From a bacterium (GTDB lineage Bacteria > UBP6 > JAFGXH01), in NCBI GenBank assembly GCA_027064085.1, contig JAMOQH010000152.1, positions 1 to 31,918 of the forward strand: DNA of 31,918 bases. Direction: 5' to 3'. The notes beneath the pieces are model-generated. The model ran no database searches and had not been told where the DNA came from. It saw nothing but the letters and a program-made list of their open reading frames with translations. Numbering within the stretch: position 1 is the stretch's first letter; each line of letters starts with the position of its first letter. The position numbers and the translations under genes were made by a program. Below, piece after piece: positions 1 to 7,283 of the stretch.

Positions 1-506
1 TCTTTTAATTGCCAAAAATTTTCATAGTACTGATCAATACTTTTTTTATTATCTTTAATTAAATCCTGAACAGAGGCCCAGTCCGGAACAATTAGCCTTA
101 ATTTTGCTAAATATGGAATAGCTTGCTCCTTTTCTTTTAGAGCAAGTAGTATTCTTACATGATTTTCAATAAAAATAACAGTTTCTGAATCTAAATTTAT
201 TGCAATTTGGCTAAACACTAAGGCTTTTTTATATGACTTTTTATTGTATAAGAAATATGCATAATTAGCATAAGGATTAGCGGAGTATTTATCTTCTAAG
301 GATAGAAGAAGTGGCTCTGCTTTTTTGTACCATATTGCTGAATTTTTATAATCACCTAATCTATGATATGAAGATGCTATGTTAGTATATAAAAATGGAT
401 GCCCACTTGTTTTTAGGGCAAGTTTATATTGCTCAATTGCTTCAAGTGGATCTTCTAGGTTAAGCTCATATCCTAAGTCCCATTGTTTATCTGAAATTTC
501 TGACAT
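1..506 (-). CDS. TPR-repeat protein, C-terminus outside the window
   Basis: The frame is open from an ATG at 506 to the left edge, giving 168 residues with no stop, so the gene continues outside the window. The start follows GAGG at a good distance and a strong promoter. The sequence consists of helix pairs of tetratricopeptide type: a stretch around residues 12-32 with the pattern LGYELNLEDPLEAIEQYKLA, then repeats around 40-60 (YTNIASSYHRLGDYKNSAIW), 75-100 (NPYANYAYFLYNKKSYKKAL) and 105-135. There is no signal peptide, so the visible part is cytosolic or lies ahead of a later membrane segment. TPR proteins are scaffolds for protein binding; no specific partner can be inferred. Confidence 0.8.
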   Translation of the reverse strand, partial: MSEISDKQWDLGYELNLEDPLEAIEQYKLALKTSGHPFLYTNIASSYHRLGDYKNSAIWYKKAEPLLLSLEDKYSANPYANYAYFLYNKKSYKKALVFSQIAINLDSETVIFIENHVRILLALKEKEQAIPYLAKLRLIVPDWASVQDLIKDNKKSIDQYYENFWQLK

Positions 507-532
507 TAATTACCTCAAAAAATAAGATAACT

Positions 533-561
533 ATTATATCAAAATTTAATAATAATATCAA
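533..561 (-). promoter_or_regulatory. Sigma-70-type promoter of the TPR gene
   Basis: On the minus strand TTGATA (561-556) is followed after 17 bp by a perfect TATAAT (538-533). The -10 box lies 26 nt before the ATG at 506, leaving room for a short leader with GAGG. It is one of the closest consensus matches in the window. Confidence 0.65.
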
Positions 562-588
562 TAGTCTTATCTTGGTTTTTGGTTGTTA

Positions 589-1167
589 TTATTCCCATTT
601 CATGTTTTTTAACTTTGCTGAAAGTCTTTTATGGGCATCTCTTGAACGATTTGTTAATTCTTTTATAGCTTGTTCCTGTGTTTTAGGGGGCAGTTCTTTT
701 ACGATTTTTTTATTAATCTTCTTTCCTGCATTACTTAAATTTAATTTTATTTTGATATAATATTGATTCGTATTTTCATCATGCCATCTTAGTTCGTGTT
801 TATTGTTATCTTTAACTATTTCCAAATCAGCTAAAACAGCTTTACTAGTTATATGTGTTTTGTCTATTATTCTAATAGATACTTCTTTATCACCTTCTGT
901 ATTCTTTATAAATTTCTTATAAGATTGCCTAAAACCTTCTATGTAAAAATCTATTGCTTTTGCCATTTTTCTGTGAGCATCCATTTCTGCCATTTGCCAT
1001 GATCTATTTCCAAAATCATCACTGTGCCCAACAGCTATTAAATAGTTTCCTTCTATTTTGACTATATTTTTAGTCCAAAAAGGTTTTTTTACTGTTTTTT
1101 TAGTATTTGCACATGAAGCAAACACGCTAAATAATAAAATAATAACTAAAATCTTAAATAGTTTCAT
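589..1167 (-). CDS. LPP20-family lipoprotein
   Basis: A 192-residue protein with a type II signal peptide: hydrophobic residues 5-17 then the lipobox FASC, which puts the lipidated cysteine at 19. The mature part begins with a P-W motif, then a segment of the form NYLIAVGHSDDFGNRSWQ and an alanine/methionine-rich helix (AEMDAHRKMAKAI), the layout of LPP20 lipoproteins, which are small envelope proteins without a known enzymatic activity. The C-terminal 50 residues are lysine-rich and probably helical. It starts 12 nt after the dipeptidase gene and has its own strong AAGGAGG, so both are likely made from one transcript started near 1883. The family assignment rests on motif memory. Confidence 0.7.
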   Translation of the reverse strand: MKLFKILVIILLFSVFASCANTKKTVKKPFWTKNIVKIEGNYLIAVGHSDDFGNRSWQMAEMDAHRKMAKAIDFYIEGFRQSYKKFIKNTEGDKEVSIRIIDKTHITSKAVLADLEIVKDNNKHELRWHDENTNQYYIKIKLNLSNAGKKINKKIVKELPPKTQEQAIKELTNRSRDAHKRLSAKLKNMKWE

Positions 1168-1179
1168 AAAACCTCCTTT

Positions 1180-1866
1180 TTATTTAATGTCTTCAAGTTT
1201 AATGTTAATAACAGGATATCTTTTAGGCTTAGGTAAATTATAATGCCACCATTCACTTCTGATTGAATTTAAGCCAACTTTTTTCATTATATATTTTAAT
1301 ATCCAACGGTTTTCTTTAACTTTTTTAGGCAATTTCTGATAATTGTGATTAGCTTTTTTAGATAAATCATCAAATTTTGTTGGCATATTTACTTCTTTAC
1401 CGTCTAAATCAGTTAAAGTGATATCAACAGCGCAGCCTCGGTTGTGATTTGAACCCCAAGCCGGATGGGCGACATAACCTTTTTTAGGGTATAAGCTCCA
1501 CATTATCTTTTGAACACTCCAAGGCCTATAACAATCCCAAAATTTGATTCTTTTTTTATATTTCTTTTTTAAAATTTCATTTGCTTTTTTTAGTTTTTCA
1601 CCCAATTCTTTTTTTACTAAGCATTTGTTTTCGGTATAAACCGGTTTTTTAAACATAGAATCTTTTGTTGCATATTTCATGTCAACTATAGCATCTGGTA
1701 TATAATTTTTTATATTAACCAATTCTACTAATTTGTTATCTTTTACTATATATAATTTTCTTGTTTTTCCAGAGGGCATTTTTACTTCTACATAATCTGC
1801 GAAAGTAGTAATTGAAAATAGTAGAGTAATTGCAATTAAAATTTTGAAGATAGTATTTATTTTCAT
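1180..1866 (-). CDS. D-alanyl-D-alanine dipeptidase, VanX family (peptidase M15D)
   Basis: A 228-residue exported zinc dipeptidase expected to split D-Ala-D-Ala in the periplasm, a step in peptidoglycan recycling. Zinc ligands are visible in SNHNRGCAVD (His141, Asp148) and EWWHY (catalytic Glu205, His208); the substrate-binding Arg is in CYRPWSVQ (Arg114). Residues 1-23 form a signal peptide ending near TTFA. The reading frame is open to 1899, but the ATG at 1866 has GAGG 7 nt upstream and the -10 box lies at 1890-1895, inside the longer frame, so 1866 is chosen. No vanH/vanA-type ligase or vanRS genes are nearby, so a housekeeping role is more likely than glycopeptide resistance. Confidence 0.88.
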   Translation of the reverse strand: MKINTIFKILIAITLLFSITTFADYVEVKMPSGKTRKLYIVKDNKLVELVNIKNYIPDAIVDMKYATKDSMFKKPVYTENKCLVKKELGEKLKKANEILKKKYKKRIKFWDCYRPWSVQKIMWSLYPKKGYVAHPAWGSNHNRGCAVDITLTDLDGKEVNMPTKFDDLSKKANHNYQKLPKKVKENRWILKYIMKKVGLNSIRSEWWHYNLPKPKRYPVINIKLEDIK

Positions 1867-1889
1867 ATAAGACCTCAATATTACTTTAT

Positions 1890-1917
1890 ATTTTATCATT
1901 TAATGGTAAAATGTCAA
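1890..1917 (-). promoter_or_regulatory. Promoter of the dipeptidase-lipoprotein operon
   Basis: On the minus strand TTGACA (1917-1912), a 16-bp spacer, then TAAAAT (1895-1890). The -10 box is about 24 nt from the ATG at 1866, which supports that start over the upstream one. Confidence 0.6.
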
Positions 1918-1927
1918 ATTTATAAGT

Positions 1928-1962
1928 AAGGCATATCTAATATGCTTTGTTTTTTTATTTTT
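1928..1962 (+). terminator. Hairpin with T-tract, plus-strand orientation, no matching gene
   Basis: AAGGCATAT (1928-1936), loop CTA, ATATGCTTT (1940-1948) form a 9-bp stem with one G-T pair, followed by a T-rich run to 1962. This is the form of an intrinsic terminator for plus-strand transcription, yet both flanking genes are on the minus strand. A second small palindrome, ACTCC-N4-GGAGT, follows at 1964-1977. Confidence 0.4.
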
Positions 1963-1997
1963 AACTCCATTTGGAGTGTATTTATATAAAATAATAC

Positions 1998-3227
1998 TCA
2001 TTTATTTATAGATTTACCTGAAATTCCTTCTGCAGGATTTAACTTTGCTGCTTTATATGCTGGATATATAGTTGAAAGTATGGAAATTACAAAAGAAATT
2101 AATATAACCATAATAACTTCTAAGGGTCTTAAATCGATAGGAATATATGAAATATTATAAACATCTGGAGCTAGTTTTATATCTACATATTTAATGCCAA
2201 ATAGTATAGCTGCGCTAATTAATAAGCCCATAATTATACCTATAATACCAATAACTCCACCTTCAATTACAAATAATTTAATTAATTGATTTTTAGATAA
2301 ACCTATAGCTTTTAATAAGGCAATATCCTTTTCTTTTTCTGTAACAAAGATTAATAAAGTACCAATAATACTAAAAGATGCCAATATAATAATAATAATA
2401 AGCACTATACCTATAAATATTTTTTGATAATCAATAGACTTAAAAAGATTGGAAAACATCTCTCTATAAGTGGATACAACATAAGGGTAACCACCTAATT
2501 GTTTTCTTGTTGCTTTTGCTATTTTAAAAGTATTTTCTATATTATTAACTTTAACTTCTATTCCCTTTATTTCAGATTTTGTTTTAAATAATTTATTGGC
2601 TGTTTTTAGAGAAACATAAAGGTAACTACTATCAAAATCATACATTCCTGTACTAATGAAATCTATAATTTTGAAGGTTACAATTTTAGGGTAGGCTGCA
2701 ACTTTTCCTGATTTATCAAATGGAAATGTTATAGTTAAATCATCTCCAATTTTTAAATTTAATGCTTCAGCCATTGCAATTCCAGGCATAATACCATTTT
2801 TAACTTTTTTCATTTTTTCAACAGAATTTTTGTCGCTAATCATAGCTTCAAAGTTTGCTACACTGTCAATACTACTGAGTTCAACTGCTTTAAGTTGAGC
2901 TCCTTTATCACCATTCTTAGAAGATATCAGTACTTGATAATAATTTATTGGAGTTGCTCCTATTATACCTTTCACTTTTTTAATATTTTTAATATCTTTT
3001 TGGTAATCATTAAATGTACCATATTTTCTTATGAAAATTTCACCAGAATGTGCCAATATTTTATCTTTGTAGGCTTTTTGAAAGCCTGAAGTAATAGATA
3101 ATACAGTAATTAGTGACGCAACACCTATTGCTACACCAAAAATAGATATAAAAGCAGATAAGTTGGTTAATAAATGTTTACCTTCAGATAAAATATGTCT
3201 TTTTATTATAAATCGTTTTATTCCCAC
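1998..3227 (-). CDS. LolC/LolE-type ABC transporter permease (FtsX/MacB fold)
   Basis: A 409-residue inner-membrane protein. There is one transmembrane helix at about 23-47 (with GVAIGVASLITVLS), a large periplasmic domain of about 220 residues, and three C-terminal helices (about 268-293, 318-345, 370-389) with the FtsX-type segment EKEKDIALLKAIGLSKNQL between helices 2 and 3. This is the layout of LolC/LolE, which release lipoproteins from the inner membrane for transport to the outer membrane. The start is a GTG with AGGA just upstream, 9 nt after the double-DsbA gene, so the two are cotranscribed. The partner ATPase LolD is not in the window. A generic MacB-like permease is the main alternative. 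Confidence 0.85.
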   Translation of the reverse strand: MGIKRFIIKRHILSEGKHLLTNLSAFISIFGVAIGVASLITVLSITSGFQKAYKDKILAHSGEIFIRKYGTFNDYQKDIKNIKKVKGIIGATPINYYQVLISSKNGDKGAQLKAVELSSIDSVANFEAMISDKNSVEKMKKVKNGIMPGIAMAEALNLKIGDDLTITFPFDKSGKVAAYPKIVTFKIIDFISTGMYDFDSSYLYVSLKTANKLFKTKSEIKGIEVKVNNIENTFKIAKATRKQLGGYPYVVSTYREMFSNLFKSIDYQKIFIGIVLIIIIILASFSIIGTLLIFVTEKEKDIALLKAIGLSKNQLIKLFVIEGGVIGIIGIIMGLLISAAILFGIKYVDIKLAPDVYNISYIPIDLRPLEVIMVILISFVISILSTIYPAYKAAKLNPAEGISGKSINK

Positions 3228-3236
3228 AATTTCCTA

Positions 3237-5045
3237 TTACTTAATTTTATTTATAAATTCATTAATTTTATCAAGATTAGATGGGTCATCTTCATAAATC
3301 ATACCATTAATATATAAAGAAGGTGTCCCTTGTACTCCAATAGAAATACCTTCTTCTATTTCTTTTTTAATTGTTTTACTGCTTTCTTTATCTGTTGCAC
3401 ACTCTTTGAATTTATCAATGTTTAATTTTAATTCTTGAGCCCATTTTAAAAAATTATTTTCTGTTAATTGGTATTGATTTTTAAATGCTTTGTCATGAAA
3501 TTCCCAAAACTTATTTTGCTTATAAGCACAATATGAAGCAAGTGCAGCAGGAAAAGCCCTTTTATGGAATGATAATGGAAAGAATTTGTATACAATTTTG
3601 ATATTTTTTTCTTTAGCTAATTTTTCAATTATTGGAGCTACTCTAGAGCAATATGGGCATTGAAAGTCTGAAAATACAAAAATTGTATTAATTGCATCTT
3701 TATTGCCAATGATAGGGCTATTTTTGTAATTAATTGTAAATTTAGGAGGTAATAATAATGGATTAACATTATATTTTTTAATTAGCTCTAAGTTCTTCTT
3801 TCTAAAAAATCCATCTACTTTTGATTTCATAATAAATTGTTTTAATTGTTCTTTTACTTGATCAAAAGTTGCACCTCTTAATCTATTTTTATATGCTTCA
3901 TACAGGGTTTTAACTTCTTCTGCTGTTGGTTCTTTAATTTCTTTTTTTATTAGTGCTGCCATATAGTTTTCTGGATTTTCAAACTTATTTTCTTTTGCCT
4001 CTTTTGTAAATATTACATTAACAACATCTGTTTCTGTTATTTTTTTCAACATATTATATGCTTCATTAGCTACTTTATTATTAAATTTTATTGCTAATTC
4101 TGGAACTAATTTATAGAAATCTTTGATAGTGTAAGGTTTTTTATTTAAATATAAAATTACAGTATTTAAGTTTTCTAAGTCAGAGTATTTTATATCCTTA
4201 TCAGATTTTTTATAGTTTTTGTATATTTTATTAAATTCTTTTATGTTTCTTGTATCATTATATGCAACATCATTTAAGAAATATGTAGGGGTTCCTCTTA
4301 CACCAAGTTTTTTTCCTTCTTCCATTTGTTTTAATAATATATTTTTTGTTTCTTCATTAGTTAAACATTCCATAAATTTAGCTTGGTCTAACTTTAACTC
4401 TTGAGCTATAGTCATGTATAGAGAATCTGAAAGCTCATTTTGATTTTTAAATAGTTTATCATGAAATTCCCAAAATCTACCCTGATTAGCCGCACATATT
4501 GAAGCAATAGCTGCGTCTTTTGCATTTTTATGGAATGATAATGGAAAATTCTTAAATACTATTTTGAAATCTTTATTTTTCATAACTTCTCTGTCAAACT
4601 CTTTTGCATACTTAGAACAATATGGGCATTGGAAATCAGAAAATACAACAAGAGTATAAGGAGCGGATTTATCACCTTTAGTTTGCTTTTCATTTTCAAT
4701 AATATTTACTCTTTTTAAAGGTAAAAGTATTTTATAATTAGTGATATTATTTTCTTTTACATAGTTTAGTATTTCTTTTCTTAAGAATTTAGCTCTTTTT
4801 TCACTAAAAGATTCGTCTACTATTTTAGAATATTCCGGATATTTTTTTTTAAGATCTTTAATTTTTACTACTTTATTATCTATAGAATAAAGAGCCGTAT
4901 TTTCGTCATAATATTTTTTATAGATTTGCTTATTTTCTAATTTATTAGTTTTTATAGACTCTTTTTTAGTTATTTTAGAGTTTGTTGATGTACATGATGG
5001 TAGTAACAATAAACTAACGAGTAAGATAATTGATTTTTTTAACAT
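3237..5045 (-). CDS. Lipoprotein with two tandem DsbA-like thioredoxin domains
   Basis: A 602-residue lipoprotein (lipobox LPSC, Cys18) whose two halves are alike. Each half has a helical lead-in (about 50-125 and 295-445) and a DsbA/Com1-like oxidoreductase domain: FSDFQCPYC with CPYC at 140-143 and again at 463-466, the shared segment FPLSFHK, the helical insert with FWEFHDK, and a cis-proline loop (GTP at 251-253 and 573-575). Both active sites are intact, so each could make or isomerise disulfides in periplasmic proteins. Residues about 370-425 resemble the N-terminal helical region of SurA/PpiC-type chaperones. The halves arose by internal duplication. RBS AAGGAGAA precedes the ATG, and lolC/E follows in the operon. 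Single-domain DsbA-like lipoproteins are usual; two in one chain is not. Confidence 0.88.
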   Translation of the reverse strand: MLKKSIILLVSLLLLPSCTSTNSKITKKESIKTNKLENKQIYKKYYDENTALYSIDNKVVKIKDLKKKYPEYSKIVDESFSEKRAKFLRKEILNYVKENNITNYKILLPLKRVNIIENEKQTKGDKSAPYTLVVFSDFQCPYCSKYAKEFDREVMKNKDFKIVFKNFPLSFHKNAKDAAIASICAANQGRFWEFHDKLFKNQNELSDSLYMTIAQELKLDQAKFMECLTNEETKNILLKQMEEGKKLGVRGTPTYFLNDVAYNDTRNIKEFNKIYKNYKKSDKDIKYSDLENLNTVILYLNKKPYTIKDFYKLVPELAIKFNNKVANEAYNMLKKITETDVVNVIFTKEAKENKFENPENYMAALIKKEIKEPTAEEVKTLYEAYKNRLRGATFDQVKEQLKQFIMKSKVDGFFRKKNLELIKKYNVNPLLLPPKFTINYKNSPIIGNKDAINTIFVFSDFQCPYCSRVAPIIEKLAKEKNIKIVYKFFPLSFHKRAFPAALASYCAYKQNKFWEFHDKAFKNQYQLTENNFLKWAQELKLNIDKFKECATDKESSKTIKKEIEEGISIGVQGTPSLYINGMIYEDDPSNLDKINEFINKIK

Positions 5046-5085
5046 TTTATTCTCCTTTATCCGTGTTTAAATAAAATCCTTGCTT

Positions 5086-5114
5086 AATATATATTAAAAA
5101 TGATAATTATTCAA
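5086..5114 (-). promoter_or_regulatory. Promoter of the double-DsbA/LolC operon
   Basis: On the minus strand TTGAAT (5114-5109), 17 bp, TATATT (5091-5086), about 40 nt before the ATG. The -35 box and spacer overlap TGATAAT (5101-5107), which matches one half of a Fur 7-1-7 box; the other half is poor, so iron control is only a possibility. Confidence 0.5.
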
Positions 5115-5155
5115 GTGTTTGGTGTTTTAAATATGGATTAAGGGGAAGTTTCTCT

Positions 5156-5303
5156 GATACTTGTAGACTAGAGGATTAAATGAATATAAATGATAAAACC
5201 CACCCCCTAAAAGCTAAGCAACTAGCTTTTGAACCCCTCCCAAGAGGGAAATTATTTTCAGATATTTGTAGACTAGAGGATTAAATGAATATAAATGATA
5301 AAA
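5156..5303. repeat. 105-bp partial duplication of the start of the radical SAM gene
   Basis: A 43-bp segment at 5156-5198 is repeated at 5261-5303 with one mismatch. The segment contains the ribosome binding site, ATG and first six codons of the following gene. The copies are exactly 105 bp (35 codons) apart, so the first ATG (5180) opens a 34-codon frame that ends in TAA directly before the true ATG at 5285. The 62 bp between copies holds a palindromic element. Confidence 0.9.
5199..5250. repeat. Small palindromic intergenic element
   Basis: AAAAGCTA (5209-5216) and TAGCTTTT (5223-5230) form a perfect 8-bp stem with a 6-nt loop, and CCCTC (5235-5239) with GAGGG (5244-5248) form a second. 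The C-rich strand (CCCACCCCCT, CCCCTCCC) differs sharply from the AT-rich surroundings. This composition is typical of REP/MITE-like repeats found in many bacteria. I see no second copy in the window. Confidence 0.55.
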
Positions 5304-6202
5304 GGTATAGTAGATTTTCGGATTATTTGAAGAAAAAATATGGTAAAAAAATAATAAAAATAAGTTTAAATGCGGGATTTACTTGCCCAAATATAGACGG
5401 GAGCAAAGCTTATGGAGGTTGTATTTATTGCTCAAATAAAGGAAGTGGAGATTTTGCAGGTGTTCCTAGTAATGATTTAGTTACTCAATTTAATAATGTT
5501 AAAGAAAGAATGAGTAAAAAATGGAAAAATGGATTATATTTACCATATTTTCAAGCTTATACTAATACTTATGCTCCTTTAGATGTACTAAAAAAAAAAT
5601 ATGAAGCTGTTTTGTATTTAGATAATGTTATTGGAATTGATATTGCTACTAGACCTGATTGTTTAGAAGATGATTTAGTTGATTATTTAGCTGAAATATC
5701 AAAAACAAAAGAAGTTTGGGTAGAACTAGGGCTTCAATCTATTTATGATGAAACCGCTAGGATAATTAATAGAGGTCATGATTTTAATGAATTTTTAATA
5801 GGTTTAAATAAGCTAAGGGCTAAAAATATCAATGTTTGTGTTCATATTATAAATGGATTACCTAATGAAACAAGAGAAATGATGATGAATACATTAAAAA
5901 AAGTTAATGAACTTGATATTCAGGCAATAAAAATACACTTATTACATGTTTTAAAGGATACTCCTTTGGAAAATATGTACAAAAAAGGTAAGTTTAAAGT
6001 TATGGAAAAAATGGATTATGTAAATTTGGTTGTTGATCAACTTGAAGTACTAAGGCCAGAAATTTTAGTTCAAAGAGTAACGGGTGATGGAGGTAGAGAT
6101 GAGTTGATAGCTCCACTTTGGAGTTTAAAGAAGTTTGAATTATTAAATGAAATAGATTGGGAGTTTTTAAGGCGAAAAACTAAACAAGGATATTATGTGT
6201 AG
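5285..6202 (+). CDS. Radical SAM protein, TIGR01212/YhcC family
   Basis: A 305-residue cytosolic iron-sulfur enzyme. The segment NAGFTCPNIDGS ... GGCIYC supplies Cys34, Cys46 and Cys49; the long CX11CX2C spacing, with the SAM-binding 4Fe-4S cluster at these cysteines, is characteristic of the TIGR01212 family. Further family features are FQAYTNTYAPLDVLKKKYEA, IATRPDCL, WVELGLQSIYDET (radical SAM core strand with the Glu/Gln signature), and HIINGLPNETREMM. The C-terminus QRVTGDGGRDELIAPLW is also typical. The exact substrate of this family is unsettled; a tRNA or other modification role has been proposed. RBS GAGG is 6 nt upstream, inside the duplicated segment. Confidence 0.9.
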   Translation: MNINDKRYSRFSDYLKKKYGKKIIKISLNAGFTCPNIDGSKAYGGCIYCSNKGSGDFAGVPSNDLVTQFNNVKERMSKKWKNGLYLPYFQAYTNTYAPLDVLKKKYEAVLYLDNVIGIDIATRPDCLEDDLVDYLAEISKTKEVWVELGLQSIYDETARIINRGHDFNEFLIGLNKLRAKNINVCVHIINGLPNETREMMMNTLKKVNELDIQAIKIHLLHVLKDTPLENMYKKGKFKVMEKMDYVNLVVDQLEVLRPEILVQRVTGDGGRDELIAPLWSLKKFELLNEIDWEFLRRKTKQGYYV

Positions 6203-6272
6203 GAGGAATTATTCGTTATTTTACATTATTAAATGAACATCGCTGGAAATTTATGATGGGATTAGGTGGAAT

Positions 6273-7148
6273 ATGGATTATATAGGCAATATTTTTAGGC
6301 CTCCATCAGAGGCTAATTCTTTGTTATTACAGATAACAATAGGTTGTAGTCATAATAAATGTACATTTTGTAAGATGTACAAGGATAAACAATTTAAAGT
6401 TAAGTCTTTAAAGACAATAGAAAATGATTTAAAAGAAGTTGCAGTCTATTCTAATCAAATAGAAAAGTTGTTTTTAATGGACGGAGATGCTCTTATTTTG
6501 AAACAGAGTAAGTTAGTTGAAATACTAAATATGATTAATTATTATCTTCCTAATTTAAATAGAATTTCAACTTATGGAAACAGTAGGTCTATATTGTTAA
6601 AATCTGATAAAGAACTTTCTGAATTGAAAAAATTGAAATTAAAAATGGTGTATCATGGAGCTGAATCTGGGTGTGATAATGTATTACAGCGAATAAATAA
6701 AAACTCAACTAGGAGTGATAATATAAATGCAGGAAAAAAGCTAAAAAAAGCAAAGATTATACAATCTGTAATGGTTTTACTTGGTATAGGTGGTAAAAAA
6801 TATAGCCTTGAGCATGCAAAAAATACAGCAACTATGCTTACAGAAATGGACCCCGAGTTTGTAGGGGCATTAACATTAATACTTGTACCAGAAACTGAAT
6901 TGTATAAGAGGTTTATCAATAAAGAATTTATTCTTCCTGATAAGTTTGAATTATTAAAAGAGTTGAAAACAATAATAGAATACTCTGATTTTACTAATTG
7001 TAGATTTTCATCTAATCATGCATCAAATTATTTGCCAGTTAAAATTAATTTACCTGAAAATAAAACAGAAATTTTAACTTTAATTAATAATATTATAATG
7101 CAAAATAATGAGGGGTTGCTGAAACCTGAAAATTTAAGAGGTCTTTAA
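6273..7148 (+). CDS. Radical SAM protein with CX4CX2C motif, function unknown
   Basis: A 291-residue protein beginning with the lead-in FRPPSEANSLLLQITIGC. Cys25, Cys30 and Cys33 (GCSHNKCTFCKMY) give CX4CX2C, one residue longer than the canonical CX3CX2C; this variant occurs in a widespread, poorly characterised Elp3/HemN-like radical SAM family. Downstream are LMDGDAL, a core strand MVYHGAESGCDNVLQRINK and MVLLGIGGKK, all in the order of an Elp3-type barrel. The start has AGGTGGA a few bases upstream. It lies 70 bp after the first radical SAM gene on the same strand and may be cotranscribed. The substrate cannot be read from the sequence. Confidence 0.85.
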   Translation: MDYIGNIFRPPSEANSLLLQITIGCSHNKCTFCKMYKDKQFKVKSLKTIENDLKEVAVYSNQIEKLFLMDGDALILKQSKLVEILNMINYYLPNLNRISTYGNSRSILLKSDKELSELKKLKLKMVYHGAESGCDNVLQRINKNSTRSDNINAGKKLKKAKIIQSVMVLLGIGGKKYSLEHAKNTATMLTEMDPEFVGALTLILVPETELYKRFINKEFILPDKFELLKELKTIIEYSDFTNCRFSSNHASNYLPVKINLPENKTEILTLINNIIMQNNEGLLKPENLRGL

Positions 7149-7180
7149 TTTTTTATTCTAAAAAATAAATAATAAAATAA

Positions 7181-7224
7181 TAAAATAACTAAAAAATAAC
7201 TAAAAAATAACTAAAAATAACTAT
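7181..7224. repeat. Phased A-tract tandem repeat upstream of lon
   Basis: Four copies of an AATAACTAAAA-like unit, with the ACT of successive copies at 7188, 7199, 7210 and 7220, so periods of 11, 11 and 10 bp. The A5-A6 tracts recur once per helical turn immediately before the lon -35 box, a layout expected to bend DNA. Confidence 0.75.
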
Positions 7225-7229
7225 TAATA

Positions 7230-7257
7230 TTGACTTTTTAAATAAAAATACTAATAT
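7230..7257 (+). promoter_or_regulatory. Promoter of lon
   Basis: TTGACT (7230-7235), 16 bp, TAATAT (7252-7257), about 27 nt before the ATG. No CIRCE or other heat-shock operator is recognisable. Confidence 0.55.
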
Positions 7258-7283
7258 ATCCTTATATTATATTTGGAGTTATA

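Noticed and set aside
1180-1866. Vancomycin resistance cluster
   Set aside because: Only the VanX-type dipeptidase is present; no VanH, D-Ala-D-Lac ligase or VanRS genes accompany it.
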